A DNA stretch of 60,876 nucleotides from Chloroflexota bacterium (GCA_030611885.1 JAUWOY010000013.1:1-60876), one strand, 5' to 3'; positions 10,271 to 18,619 are shown, numbered from the stretch's first letter. Translations and numbers: made by a program. Notes: a model not told the origin generated them from the sequence alone.

Positions 10271-11071
10271 ATGATACCCAACTACGATAAACTGAGCGTG
10301 GTGGCAAGTGTGATATTGCTTTGTCTGGCCCTCTCCCTGATCATTGTCTTGCCGACGGAGACTCCCTCCCTCGTCGTCCTCGGCTCACCTCTGACGATCC
10401 GGTTGTCCCAGAACTGGCTGGCGGCCGCGCTGCTGACCGGCATGGCCTGCGTCGGCACCGCCTCTATAATACGCCTCCACCCTCTGTTCCAGAAAGGCTC
10501 CTTCGTTTCCTGGATCCTCCCCGGCCTGGCGACGCTGTTGGCCACGATCCTCTTGCCTCAAGCCCCAAACACAATTTACGCCCTGGGCGGCCTGGCTGTG
10601 ATGGGAATCCTCCTCCCGTTGATCATCACCGCCGAGTACCGCACCGTTGATCCAAGCGCTCCTGGCTATAGGGCCGCCCGATTGGGCCTGAACTTCATCG
10701 CCTATCTCTTAGCCCTCGTCCTCTTCGCCCTCATCCACGAGAGCAAAGCACCTGGTTTGCTCATGGCCGCCGCAGCGCTGGGCGGGAGCAGCCTGCTGAC
10801 CCTGGATCTGCTGTGCGGCGTTCAGCAAGACCTCAGACGAACCGGCCTCCACGCCCTGATCGTCGGCCTGGTGATGGGGGAGATCGTCTGGGCCTTGAGC
10901 TACTCGAAGATTAACAGCTTGACCGCTGGCATCTTCCTGCTGCTCGTCTTCTACCTCATCACCGGCCTCGCCCGGCAGGGGCTTCTGAAGCTCCTCAACC
11001 GGCGGATCCTCATCGAGTTCGCTGTAGTGGCGCTGATCGGCCTGGCGCTGCTCCTCAAGTACGTCCCCTGA
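10271..11071 (+). CDS. Polytopic membrane protein of unknown function
   Basis: 266 residues with about eight hydrophobic segments (for example VASVILLCLALSLIIVL, WLAAALLTGMACVG, WILPGLATLLATILL, FIAYLLALVLFALI, FAVVALIGLALLLKYV) and no recognisable catalytic motif. The overall size and Arg/Tyr-containing loops remind me of the DUF5656-type proteins of Chloroflexota, but I cannot confirm this. The ATG follows the -10 box by 6 bases, so the mRNA is probably leaderless. It is divergent from ligA and convergent with the ornithine cyclodeaminase-family gene, 7 bases away. Confidence 0.7.
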   Translation: MIPNYDKLSVVASVILLCLALSLIIVLPTETPSLVVLGSPLTIRLSQNWLAAALLTGMACVGTASIIRLHPLFQKGSFVSWILPGLATLLATILLPQAPNTIYALGGLAVMGILLPLIITAEYRTVDPSAPGYRAARLGLNFIAYLLALVLFALIHESKAPGLLMAAAALGGSSLLTLDLLCGVQQDLRRTGLHALIVGLVMGEIVWALSYSKINSLTAGIFLLLVFYLITGLARQGLLKLLNRRILIEFAVVALIGLALLLKYVP

Positions 11072-11078
11072 GCGATCC

Positions 11079-12068
11079 TCACAGCTCGACCTCGATGCCC
11101 AGCCCCAGCGTCTCGGCCTGCGTCAGCACCGCGCGGGCTACCGACACATCCTGCACCGCGTTGCCCACCGACTTGAAGAGCGTGATCTCGTCAGCATTGT
11201 CGCGCCCTGGCTTGATCCCAGCAGCGATCTCCCCCAGCTCGGCGTAGATGTCGTGTTCGGTAATCAGGCCCTTGCGGATGGGGATGATCAGGTCGCCCGT
11301 CTCGGACAGGCACCCCTCCCGCGAGCCTACCACGATCCTGGCCCTTCCGACCGTCTGCTCAGGAATCTCCTGCATCTCCGGCGTGAAGGAGCCGACGGCG
11401 TTGATGTGGACGTCTGGCTTGAGGTCAGCGTCGGCGAAGACGGGCGTCCTGGAGGTGGTGGCGGTGCAGATGACATCGGCCTCACGGGCGGCCTCCGCCG
11501 GGGAGGAGGCGACCCTGAGGTCAGCGGGCACCCGCCCCTTTCCCGCCATCTCCTGGGCGTACCTTTCCGCCGCCTGGGGGTTGACGTCGTAGACCCAGGC
11601 AGTTTCGATGTCCCGCACCTCGCAAACCGCCAACAGTTGGGTACGCCCCTGAGCCCCTGCCCCGAAGATGGCCGCCACCCTGGCATCCTGCCTGGCCAAA
11701 AGGTCGGTAGCTGCTCCCGAAGCCGCGCCCGTGCGCAGCGCGGTGAGATAAGTCCCGTCCATCACCGCCACCGGCCGGCCGGTAGCGGCCTCCACCACGA
11801 CCACCAGGGCGAAGATAGTGGGGAGACTCTTATCCAAGTTGCGGGGGAAGACGGAGACGATCTTGACCCCCAGGTCGTCGCTTTCCGAGAGGTAGGCAGG
11901 CATGAAGAGAGTGACCCCCTCGTGCCTCTTCACCGGCAGTTGGGTGCGGAGGGGCACCACCGCCTTCCCCGCCGAGAACTGGGCGAAGGCCCCCTTGACG
12001 ATCTCGATGGCCTCCCGCATGGGAACGGCTTGCTGGACATCCTGCTTGGAGAGCACTCGTAGCTTCAT
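11079..12068 (-). CDS. Ornithine cyclodeaminase / mu-crystallin family enzyme
   Basis: 330 residues. It has the family N-terminus (VLSKQDVQQAVPMREAIEIVKGAF), substrate Arg/Lys in PLRTQLP and GVKIVSVFP, and NAD(P) Rossmann motif AAIFGAGAQGRTQLLA. The late DADLKPDVHINAVGSFTPEMQEI is also typical. Members convert ornithine to proline plus ammonia, or oxidise/reduce other amino acids (alanine dehydrogenase, ketimine reductase); which one is unclear. Two adjacent ATGs exist (12071, 12068); the second has the better distance to GGGAGGA. It is downstream of the liv and DAO genes on the same strand, fitting amino-acid breakdown. Confidence 0.88.
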   Translation of the reverse strand: MKLRVLSKQDVQQAVPMREAIEIVKGAFAQFSAGKAVVPLRTQLPVKRHEGVTLFMPAYLSESDDLGVKIVSVFPRNLDKSLPTIFALVVVVEAATGRPVAVMDGTYLTALRTGAASGAATDLLARQDARVAAIFGAGAQGRTQLLAVCEVRDIETAWVYDVNPQAAERYAQEMAGKGRVPADLRVASSPAEAAREADVICTATTSRTPVFADADLKPDVHINAVGSFTPEMQEIPEQTVGRARIVVGSREGCLSETGDLIIPIRKGLITEHDIYAELGEIAAGIKPGRDNADEITLFKSVGNAVQDVSVARAVLTQAETLGLGIEVEL

Positions 12069-12088
12069 CATTCCTCCCACATCGTGCC

Positions 12089-12129
12089 AAAAACTTCGAG
12101 GGCTCAGACCAAGCAAGGTCTAGCCCTCG
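12089..12129 (-). terminator. Terminator after the retropepsin gene
   Basis: Read on the minus strand, a 13-bp stem (12117-12129 with 12097-12110, one bulge) with a 6-base loop is followed by AAGTTTTT. It separates the DUF5678/retropepsin pair from the ornithine cyclodeaminase-family gene. Confidence 0.8.
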
Positions 12130-12184
12130 GCCTTACCTACGTGACTTACACGCATGGCAATCTCAATCTTGCAATACCCCTCTC

Positions 12185-12616
12185 TCACAAGCGCTCCAAT
12201 TGCACGATTCCAGATCCATAGTCGCAGGCAAAATGAAAACGGTTGATCAAATCGCGTCCAAAAACGGACGGAATCCTGAGAATGCGCGAAACCTCTTCTG
12301 GTGGTAACCGCTCCAAATCGTGCTGTACTACCCATAGATCCTGCCTCAGTACGACATGGTCTTCGTCTGACGCTAGGGTGATCTCAACGTCTCGCACCAG
12401 GAACGAGCGCACACTGCCTCCAATGCCGACGATGGGCAACGGAGCTGGCTCCAGAGCGTCAGCCGAAATGCCCAAGAGCCTTACATCACGGTCCAGGAGG
12501 GTTGTGCGGGATGCTCCAGTGTCCGCCAGGAACCAAACCAGCCCTTGAAAGTAAGCTGATCGAAGGTGAGCGGCAAAGTACGGTGCATCTCCGACGAAGC
12601 GACCTCGAACGATCAC
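12185..12616 (-). CDS. Retropepsin-like aspartic protease
   Basis: 143 residues with a single-domain clan AA aspartic protease signature: FLADTGASRTTLLD (catalytic DTGA) and the later hydrophobic-Gly motif RIPSVFGRDLINRF. Such proteins act as dimers. The start is GTG 12616, overlapping the upstream stop in GTGA, so it is translated together with the DUF5678-type gene. The physiological substrate is unknown; the pairing suggests that the small partner is a regulator or a substrate. Confidence 0.8.
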   Translation of the reverse strand: MIVRGRFVGDAPYFAAHLRSAYFQGLVWFLADTGASRTTLLDRDVRLLGISADALEPAPLPIVGIGGSVRSFLVRDVEITLASDEDHVVLRQDLWVVQHDLERLPPEEVSRILRIPSVFGRDLINRFHFACDYGSGIVQLERL

Positions 12617-12843
12617 AGCACCATCTCCAGAGGTTCGTGGGTAATGAACTCAACACACGTATAAGCAGGGTCCGGCAACTTCGACAGTAGCCCTGCCAGC
12701 TCCGGATCACTAGCGATCACCTGCCTTGTCTCCACCGCGATCCATTGGTCAACATATCGCCTAAGAAGCATGTCTCGATTTTCGTTGACCCACACGTGAT
12801 CGGCTTCAAAGGCAAGCACCTCATTAGTCAGTTTATTGGTCAT
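12613..12843 (-). CDS. DUF5678-like small protein
   Basis: 76 residues. The central pattern WVNENRDMLLRRYVDQWIAVETRQVIASDP, ending in YTCVEFIT, matches my memory of DUF5678, a short alpha/beta domain frequent in Chloroflexota. ATG 12843 has GGAGG 7 bases upstream. It is translationally coupled to the retropepsin-like protease gene. Confidence 0.65.
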   Translation of the reverse strand: MTNKLTNEVLAFEADHVWVNENRDMLLRRYVDQWIAVETRQVIASDPELAGLLSKLPDPAYTCVEFITHEPLEMVL

Positions 12844-12931
12844 CTTTCGCCTCCGGCCTTGTTCCCAGATCCGCCCACCTATCCTCCGGTTAAAAAAGCG
12901 AGCATGATTTCGCCCCCGTCACTCTCTCCCC

Positions 12932-12979
12932 CTCACTCCTCCCCCAGATACGCCTCCCTCACCCGCTCGTCGCGTATCA
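12932..12979 (-). repeat. Second copy of the livF 3' end (48 bp)
   Basis: These 48 bases match 13444-13491 at 47 positions and would encode the last ~15 codons and stop of LivF. The copy begins 3 bases after the relE stop codon, so the RelBE-type cassette is bracketed by direct repeats of the livF end. Confidence 0.85.
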
Positions 12980-12981
12980 GC

Positions 12982-13236
12982 TCAGCGGTAGACATCCCGC
13001 CGGTGACCGACGTGAAACACCGTCACTATCTGCCGCTCATCGTCAATCTCATAGATGACCCTATAGTCGCCTACTTTTACTCGCCATCCCTCGCGTCCAG
13101 CTAGTTTCCGACACCCCCTCGGCCGGGGGTTCTCACCGAGCTTGAGAATGGCGGCCTTCACTCGCTCATAAGCCATAGGCGGGAGCCGGGCCAACTCCTT
13201 TTGCGCACGACGTAGAATGAGGACGGTGTGACTCAT
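12982..13236 (-). CDS. RelE/ParE family toxin
   Basis: 84 residues: ILRRAQKELARLPPMAYERVKAAILKLGENPRPRGCRKLAGREGWRVKVGDYRVIYEIDDERQIVTVFHVGHRRDVY has the RelE order of helix pair, KL-x-G, WRVxVGDYRVIYEID and HRRDVY. RelE toxins cleave mRNA in the ribosome A site. It overlaps the antitoxin stop by 4 bases (ATGA), the usual antitoxin-toxin arrangement. Confidence 0.92.
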   Translation of the reverse strand: MSHTVLILRRAQKELARLPPMAYERVKAAILKLGENPRPRGCRKLAGREGWRVKVGDYRVIYEIDDERQIVTVFHVGHRRDVYR

Positions 13237-13439
13237 CGGCGTCCCTGCTCAATTTCCTCGATCGCCTGCTTGAAAGGAATAGCTTCATCGCCCGATGCTT
13301 TTGCTGCGTCGTAGGCGCGAATGGTCTCTAATTCTTCCAGCTCCTCAAGAATCCTCCAATAATCGCGAATATCGAGTAGAACGCTAACCTGGTTGCCCTG
13401 CTCGTCCACGACATATCGCTCTCGAATTGCAACTGCCAT
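13233..13439 (-). CDS. RelB/Phd-like antitoxin
   Basis: 68 residues: RERYVVDEQGNQVSVLLDIRDYWRILEELEELETIRAYDAAKASGDEAIPFKQAIEEIEQGRR, the typical form of antitoxins partnered with RelE (short beta strand, helix, acidic C-terminus). ATG 13439 uses a GGAGG that belongs to the last codons of livF. It would bind and neutralise the toxin at 12982-13236 and repress their own transcription. Confidence 0.88.
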   Translation of the reverse strand: MAVAIRERYVVDEQGNQVSVLLDIRDYWRILEELEELETIRAYDAAKASGDEAIPFKQAIEEIEQGRR

Positions 13440-13443
13440 CTTT

Positions 13444-13491
13444 CTCACTCCTCCCCCAGATACGCCTTCCTCACCCGCTCGTCGCGTATCA
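13444..13491 (-). repeat. livF 3' end, first copy of 48-bp direct repeat
   Basis: The genuine end of livF. Together with 12932-12979 it flanks the toxin-antitoxin cassette; the copies are 512 bp apart. Confidence 0.85.
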
Positions 13492-14161
13492 ACTCCTCCG
13501 CTGAGCCTGAGAGGATGGTGCGGCCCGTTTCCAGCACGTAGCCCTTGTCGGCCAGCCTGAGGGCGGCGCGGGCGTTCTGCTCCACCAAAAGGATGGTCAC
13601 TCCGCCCCGATTGATCTCCTCGATGGTTTCAAAGATGGCCTTGACTAGCATAGGAGCCAGGCCCAAGGAGGGCTCATCCAGCATCAAGAGCTTCGGCCTG
13701 GCCATCAGCGCGCGCCCGATGGAGAGCATCTGCTGCTCCCCGCCGGAGAGGGTGCCAGCGATCTGTCTCTTCCGCTCCTCCAGGCGAGGGAAAAGCTCAA
13801 AGACCCTCCTGCGGTTCTCCTCGATGGCCTGCCTGTCGCTGCCCAGGCTATAGGCCCCCATGTTCAGGTTCTCCTGCACCGTCAAAGTGGTAAAGACCTT
13901 GCGCCCTTCAGGAGCCTGGGAGATGCCCATGTTCACAATTTGGTGAGCGGGCACGCCATTGAGCACCTGCCCATCGAAGACAACTCGCCCCTCGCGAGGG
14001 GGCAGCAAGCCTGAGACAGTCCGCAGGGTGGTGGTCTTGCCTGCCCCGTTGGCCCCGATGAGGGTGACGATTTCGCCTTCCTCGACCTCCAGAGAGATGC
14101 CTTTCAGAGCATGAACGTGTCCGTAATATGAGTGAAGGTTTTCGATCTCTAACAGAGCCAT
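13445..14161 (-). CDS. livF: Branched-chain amino acid ABC transporter ATPase LivF
   Basis: 238 residues. Walker A GANGAGKTT, Q-loop SQAPEGRKVF, signature LSGGEQQM, Walker B LLMLDEPSLGLAP, H-loop region LLVEQNA. The SGGEQQM signature and APEGRKVF are specific for LivF rather than LivG. It powers the importer 13445-18372 with LivG. It is the last gene of the liv operon, 3 bases after livG. Confidence 0.95.
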   Translation of the reverse strand: MALLEIENLHSYYGHVHALKGISLEVEEGEIVTLIGANGAGKTTTLRTVSGLLPPREGRVVFDGQVLNGVPAHQIVNMGISQAPEGRKVFTTLTVQENLNMGAYSLGSDRQAIEENRRRVFELFPRLEERKRQIAGTLSGGEQQMLSIGRALMARPKLLMLDEPSLGLAPMLVKAIFETIEEINRGGVTILLVEQNARAALRLADKGYVLETGRTILSGSAEELIRDERVRKAYLGEE

Positions 14162-14164
14162 GTT

Positions 14165-14929
14165 CTATTCTTCTTCCCTGCCTAGATAGGCTTCGATAAC
14201 CCGCGGATTGCCCCGCACCTCGGCCGGCGTTCCCTCAGCGATCTTCATCCCATTGTCCAAAACGATGATCCGGTCCGAGATGCCCATCACCACCTTCATG
14301 TCGTGTTCGATGAGAAAGACGGTGATCCCCGAACCACGGACCTGGCTGATCAATTGCATCAGTTCGTTGGTTTCCTGCTCATTCAGGCCAGCGGCGGGCT
14401 CGTCCAGGATGAGAAGTCGGGGATCAGTAGCCAGCGCCCGCGCGATCTCCAGATGGCGCTGCTCGCCATAGGGCAAGTTCTTGGCCAGCTCCGCTCGCTG
14501 TTCGTACAGCTTCATGAACCGCAGGTGGCGCTCGGCTTCCTCGCGAATAGACTGCTCCTCAAGCTGCTGGCTTTTGGGCTGCAATATGGCCCCCAGCCAG
14601 CCGGCTTTGGTGCGACAGTGCCGCCCCGCCATGACGTTCTCCATAACCGTCAGGTTGCGGAACAGCCGGATGGTCTGAAAAGTCCGCCCAATGCCTCGCT
14701 CAGTAACCGCATGGGGCCTGAGGCCCAACAGGTTCTGGCCGTTCAGACGGATTTCCCCTTCGTCCGGCGGATAGATGCCGCTGATAAGGTTGAAGACCGT
14801 CGTCTTCCCCGCCCCGTTAGGCCCGATCATGCCCAGTATCTCGCCGTCGTTGATCTCGAAATCCAACCTGTCAACCGCTGTGAGACCGCCGAAGGTTTTG
14901 GTCAGGTTGCGTACTTCCAGCAAAGCCAT
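14165..14929 (-). CDS. livG: Branched-chain amino acid ABC transporter ATPase LivG
   Basis: 254 residues. Walker A GPNGAGKTT, the LivG-type FQTIRLFRNLTVMENVMAGRH, signature LPYGEQRHLEIARAL, Walker B LLILDEPAAGLN, switch LIEHDMKVVMGISDRI. It is the second ATPase of the importer. MITE-like copy 2 lies between livM and this gene, so the leader of livG carries that hairpin-forming element. Confidence 0.95.
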   Translation of the reverse strand: MALLEVRNLTKTFGGLTAVDRLDFEINDGEILGMIGPNGAGKTTVFNLISGIYPPDEGEIRLNGQNLLGLRPHAVTERGIGRTFQTIRLFRNLTVMENVMAGRHCRTKAGWLGAILQPKSQQLEEQSIREEAERHLRFMKLYEQRAELAKNLPYGEQRHLEIARALATDPRLLILDEPAAGLNEQETNELMQLISQVRGSGITVFLIEHDMKVVMGISDRIIVLDNGMKIAEGTPAEVRGNPRVIEAYLGREEE

Positions 14930-14950
14930 GCTCTACCTCGACTTCTTGTT

Positions 14951-15050
14951 AGAAACCAGGTTTTTCCCCGTCTGAGCAAGCAGATCGTTGCTGTGGGATC
15001 TCCTGGGACGCGAGAAGGTGTCTTATCTATCAACAAAAAACCTGGTTTCT
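14951..15050. mobile_element. MITE-like element, family A, copy 2
   Basis: A 100-bp copy with the same perfect 15-bp inverted ends (14951-14965, 15036-15050), between livM and livG. No coding content. Confidence 0.8.
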
Positions 15051-15055
15051 GATTC

Positions 15056-16102
15056 CTACTCTTTAGCCAGCTCCAACTCGCGGCGGAAGCGCTGGCTGGG
15101 CCAAAGACCCTCAGGGCGAAAGACCATCATAAAGATCATTGCCGCTCCGAAAAGGAGCATTCGCCACTGCTGGATGTTCGACAGAACCTCGCGCAGGATC
15201 TCCGGCAAGACGACCATGCCCACCGTGCCCACCAGCACACCGGGGATGGAGCCCGTGCCGCCCAGCACCACGATACAGAACATGACCACCGATTCCCAGA
15301 AGCTGAAGCTCTCCGGAGCGATGACTGTTATCCAACTGGCGTAGAGGTTCCCCGCCACCCCTGCCCAGGCAGCGCCGATGGCGAAGGCCAGGAGCTTCAC
15401 TCGCACGGTGTCAATCCCCATGGTCTCGGCCGCCAACTCGTCTTCGCGCACACAGGTCCAGGCCCGCCCCAGACGCGAGTTCTCCAGCCGCCGCATGGCG
15501 AAGACGGTGAAGACCACGAACGCCAGAAACAGGTAGTAGTAGTGCCACTGCTGACGGAAAGTGAAGCCGAAGATAGCGGGTCGGTTGATCCCAAAGATAC
15601 CGTTGGGCCCTCCCGTGATCACCAGGCCGGTCAGTTTCTCCTCCAGGAATTGGAGGCCGGGGATCTTGGCTAGAAATACCAAACTGCTCGCATCGTTGCG
15701 CAGGGCAATGCGCACGATCTCCCCAAAGCCAATGGTCACGATACAGAGGTAATCGCCTCGCAGGTGCAATATCGGCCGGCTGATCAGAATGGCGAACACG
15801 GCCGACAACAGGCCAGCGACGGGCAATAGCCAGAAGGTCGGGATGTTGTACCGGCTGCTCAGTATGGCCGTCGTGTAAGCTCCTACGGCATAGAAAGCAG
15901 CGTGACCGAGCTGAAACAGCCCGGCGTAGCCCAAAATGATGTTGAGGCTTAAACCCAGCAGGGCGTATACAAAGAAGAAGTTGGCCACCTGGATCCAGCG
16001 AATGCTCCGAACAATCCAAGGGAACAAGATGACCAGGGCGGCCAATGCCGAGTACAGATAGCGTTCATCTATTTTTCGCAAGCGGACGATCAAGTCTTTC
16101 AA
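15056..16102 (-). CDS. livM: Branched-chain amino acid ABC permease LivM
   Basis: 348 residues, about nine membrane segments. It has the LivM hallmarks LSLNIILGYAGLFQLGHAAFYAVGAY, DYLCIVTIGFGEIVRI, RAWTCVREDELAAETMGIDTVRVKLLAFAIGAAWAGVAG and VVLGGTGSIPGVLVG. It forms the channel with LivH. The start is TTG 16102 with GGGAG 9 bases upstream. Confidence 0.94.
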   Translation of the reverse strand: MKDLIVRLRKIDERYLYSALAALVILFPWIVRSIRWIQVANFFFVYALLGLSLNIILGYAGLFQLGHAAFYAVGAYTTAILSSRYNIPTFWLLPVAGLLSAVFAILISRPILHLRGDYLCIVTIGFGEIVRIALRNDASSLVFLAKIPGLQFLEEKLTGLVITGGPNGIFGINRPAIFGFTFRQQWHYYYLFLAFVVFTVFAMRRLENSRLGRAWTCVREDELAAETMGIDTVRVKLLAFAIGAAWAGVAGNLYASWITVIAPESFSFWESVVMFCIVVLGGTGSIPGVLVGTVGMVVLPEILREVLSNIQQWRMLLFGAAMIFMMVFRPEGLWPSQRFRRELELAKE

Positions 16103-16117
16103 GGGAACTCACTCCCA

Positions 16118-17035
16118 TCACAACTTCTCTGCTACTCGTTCTCCGAGCAGTCCCGTAGGTTTGAAGATAAGTATCAATACCAGCACGAAAAAGGCAATGG
16201 CGTTCTTCCAGGCATCGGACACAAAACCGGTGGCCAGCGCCTCGATCACCCCCAGGATCAGTCCCCCGATCATGGCTCCTGGGATGTTGCCGATACCTCC
16301 CAGGATGGCGGCGGTGAACGCCTTCAGGCCGTATCCCCACCCCAGAGTGAAGTAAATGCGCCCGTAGTAGAGGCCGACCATTATCCCGCCTGCCGCCCCC
16401 AGGGCCGGCCCGATGAGGAAGACCAACATGATGATGCGGTACACATCAATCCCCATCAACCTGGCAGTGTCGTGATCCAGCGCCACGGCGCGCATCGCTG
16501 TGCCCACTCTGGTGTACTGCACGAAGAAGTACAAGCCGGCCATCAGGAGAGCAGCGATGACCAACATCACTACCTGAATCAGAGATATTCTCGCTCCGCC
16601 GATCTCCCAAATAACATCCGGGACGATGGCCTTGAACTCCTCAGGATACGTCCTATACCTGGCACCGTAGAGGAGCATCACCGCGTTCTGAAGAAAGATC
16701 GAAGCCCCCAGGGCAGAGATAACGGGAGGCAACCGCCCTGCACGATACAAGGGGCGATAGGCGACCCGTTCCAGCACGATCCCTATTCCCGCTACCAGGG
16801 CCATGACGATCAGAAAGATCAATAAGAGGAACAGTAAGCTGGCTGAGGCGCCCACATTGACCACCACCCCCATCAGAGTAACAAGGCCCAGATAAGCACC
16901 CAGCATGAACAGATCGCCGTGGGCGAAGTTGATCAACTTGAGCACGCCGTAGACCATGGTGTAGCCCAAGGCGATCAGGGCATAGAACGACCCAATGGTT
17001 AGACCATTTATTAATTGCTGCAGAAGTTGTCCCAT
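16118..17035 (-). CDS. livH: Branched-chain amino acid ABC permease LivH
   Basis: 305 residues, about eight membrane segments. Signature LINGLTIGSFYALIALGYTMVYGVLKLINFAHGDLFMLGAY near the start and AVALDHDTARLMGIDVYRIIMLVFLIGPALGAAGG, then AFTAAILGGIGNIPGAMIGG. It is preceded by family A copy 3 and a stem-loop that together separate it from the binding-protein gene. Confidence 0.95.
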   Translation of the reverse strand: MGQLLQQLINGLTIGSFYALIALGYTMVYGVLKLINFAHGDLFMLGAYLGLVTLMGVVVNVGASASLLFLLLIFLIVMALVAGIGIVLERVAYRPLYRAGRLPPVISALGASIFLQNAVMLLYGARYRTYPEEFKAIVPDVIWEIGGARISLIQVVMLVIAALLMAGLYFFVQYTRVGTAMRAVALDHDTARLMGIDVYRIIMLVFLIGPALGAAGGIMVGLYYGRIYFTLGWGYGLKAFTAAILGGIGNIPGAMIGGLILGVIEALATGFVSDAWKNAIAFFVLVLILIFKPTGLLGERVAEKL

Positions 17036-17063
17036 ACGCTTTTGCTCATTTCCAACTTTTGAG

Positions 17064-17162
17064 AGAAACCAGGTTTTTACCCTACTTGAGTGGACAAGCT
17101 ATTGCCTTTGGAGAACTCCGTGGTACGAGAGGTCACACTCTTCAGCTAAAAACCTGGTTTCT
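17064..17162. mobile_element. MITE-like element, family A, copy 3
   Basis: A 99-bp copy with perfect 15-bp inverted ends (17064-17078, 17148-17162) between the binding-protein gene and livH. The interior has diverged more than in copies 1 and 2. Confidence 0.78.
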
Positions 17163-17184
17163 GAACCGCGGGCTGACAATCAGA

Positions 17185-17220
17185 GAGGGAGTTCGAAAGG
17201 TCTCCCTATCGAACTCCCTC
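17185..17220 (-). terminator. Stem-loop between SBP gene and livH (attenuator-like)
   Basis: A perfect 12-bp stem (17185-17196 with 17209-17220), loop 12, immediately after the binding-protein stop. Without a clear T-run it may protect the 3' end or partly stop transcription, so that more binding protein than permease is made. Confidence 0.6.
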
Positions 17221-17232
17221 GCTTTACCAGGC

Positions 17233-18372
17233 CTACTTGACCATCTCGAACTCACCAGCTTCGGTGATGATGTAGGCTTCGTGGACCGTGCCCAACCGGT
17301 CGCCCTTCTCATCGAAGCCGATGATGTTGCCCGTCACACCGGGGTAATTTGCGAACTCGTTGTGCAAGTATTCGGCCATCTTCGCCGAGTCGGTAGAGTT
17401 GGTCTCTTCCATAGCCTTGATGATGACCCGCATAGCGTCCCCAGCCATGACCCACCAGACGCTGTCTGGGGGTTCGTCGTACTTGGCGACGAAGTCGCTG
17501 TAGAACTTCTTGGCCACATCGCCGGGGATGTCCTTGGGCAGCGGCTCGGTGGTGATGTAGCAGCCCTTGGCCGCATCCAGACCGGAGATCTCGACCATCT
17601 CCGGGTTGTTGCAGGCATTGCCCATCACCCACGTGAACCCGGTCCCCAGCTCCTTGGACTGCTTGAGCAACAGCCCTCCCTGTGGGTGATAACCGGAGAA
17701 GTAGACAGCATCGGGCCCCAGGCCATCAATCTTGGTCAGGATGGGCTTGAAGTCGGTGTCCTCGGGGTTGATGGCGTCGAAGATGACCACCTCCAACCCG
17801 GCTTCCTCCGAGTAGCGCTTGGTATGCTCAGCTAACCCCTGAGCATAGGTCGAGTTGTCGTGGATGACGCCGATCTTCTTCACCCCCAGCTTATCCTTCA
17901 TGAAGTTGGCGGCAAAGAGGCCCTGGCGGTCGTCCAGGAAGCAGACGCGGAAGAAGCGCTGGAAGCCTTTCTGTGATAGCCGGGTGGCCGTTGAGGATGG
18001 GGTGATCTGCAGGAGGCCGGCCTCGTCGTAGATCACCGAAGCGGGCTCGGTGCAGGTGGAGCTGTAGCTGCCGGCCACGGCTTTTACTCCCGCCGACACC
18101 AACTGATTGGCGCACTTGGACGATTCGTCGGGCTTGCCCACGTCGTCGCACTTGACGATCTCAATCGTGCGGCCACCCAGGATGCCCTTCTCGTTGATCT
18201 GCTCTGTCAGCAGCTCGACGACCTTGACGAAGCCCTCGCCCTCATAGGCGTATTCGCCAGTGATAGGGGCCTGCAGACCGATCTTGATGGGCTCCTCGGC
18301 TGCGGGCTTGCAGCCCACTGCTATAGATAGCACCAGCAAAAGGGTGATCGGAACCAATAGTTTCTTAGACAT
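17233..18372 (-). CDS. Branched-chain amino acid ABC substrate-binding lipoprotein
   Basis: 379 residues. Lipobox SIAVGC near residue 21 indicates a lipid-anchored protein. A Peripla_BP_6 fold follows: IKIGLQAPITGEYAYEGEGFVKVVELLTEQINEKGILGGRTIEIV, VAGSYSSTCTEPASVIYDEAGLLQITPSS, and KKIGVIHDNSTYAQGLAEHTKRY. It captures the substrate for LivHMGF. The family also binds other amino acids and amides, so the ligand is uncertain; neighbouring DAO enzymes leave open a methylated amino acid. AAGGAGG precedes the ATG and a promoter lies at 18580-18608 with a ~200-base leader. Confidence 0.92.
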   Translation of the reverse strand: MSKKLLVPITLLLVLSIAVGCKPAAEEPIKIGLQAPITGEYAYEGEGFVKVVELLTEQINEKGILGGRTIEIVKCDDVGKPDESSKCANQLVSAGVKAVAGSYSSTCTEPASVIYDEAGLLQITPSSTATRLSQKGFQRFFRVCFLDDRQGLFAANFMKDKLGVKKIGVIHDNSTYAQGLAEHTKRYSEEAGLEVVIFDAINPEDTDFKPILTKIDGLGPDAVYFSGYHPQGGLLLKQSKELGTGFTWVMGNACNNPEMVEISGLDAAKGCYITTEPLPKDIPGDVAKKFYSDFVAKYDEPPDSVWWVMAGDAMRVIIKAMEETNSTDSAKMAEYLHNEFANYPGVTGNIIGFDEKGDRLGTVHEAYIITEAGEFEMVK

Positions 18373-18575
18373 GACTTTCTCCTCCTTTGTTTTTGAACGG
18401 ACTCCTGTCTCGCGGAGTCGGCTTTTGCCTCCCTGTCACCCAGGGGGTGAGGGAGCAATCCGATGTACCTGATCACGACACTCTTTTGGCGTTCGCATCC
18501 CCCCTTTCAGATTCAGATGATATGGTGGAGTTGAAAAAAGCATCACCACGATTTGCGTAGATTCCACCAGGTTAA
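18373..18575 (-). promoter_or_regulatory. Long 5' leader of the liv operon
   Basis: About 200 transcribed bases separate the promoter from the binding-protein ATG. They contain a 6-bp stem-loop (GACTCC/GGAGTC) close to the ribosome site and a possible 35-codon open frame from an ATG near 18544, which has a weak ribosome site. I see no named riboswitch; the length alone suggests post-initiation control. Confidence 0.35.
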
Positions 18576-18579
18576 TCCT

Positions 18580-18608
18580 ATTCTAGCACAGAATTACCCA
18601 GAAGTCAA
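18580..18608 (-). promoter_or_regulatory. Promoter of the liv operon
   Basis: On the minus strand: -35 TTGACT (18603-18608), 17-bp spacer, -10 TAGAAT (18580-18585). It lies just after the DAO-family gene stop, so the importer can be transcribed independently of the FAD enzymes. Confidence 0.78.
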
Positions 18609-18619
18609 AACACCAACCT

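Noticed and set aside
18440..18546. A 35-codon leader ORF in the liv operon leader
   Set aside because: It has a weak ribosome site, no run of branched-chain codons and no clear attenuator structure, so I do not call it a leader peptide.
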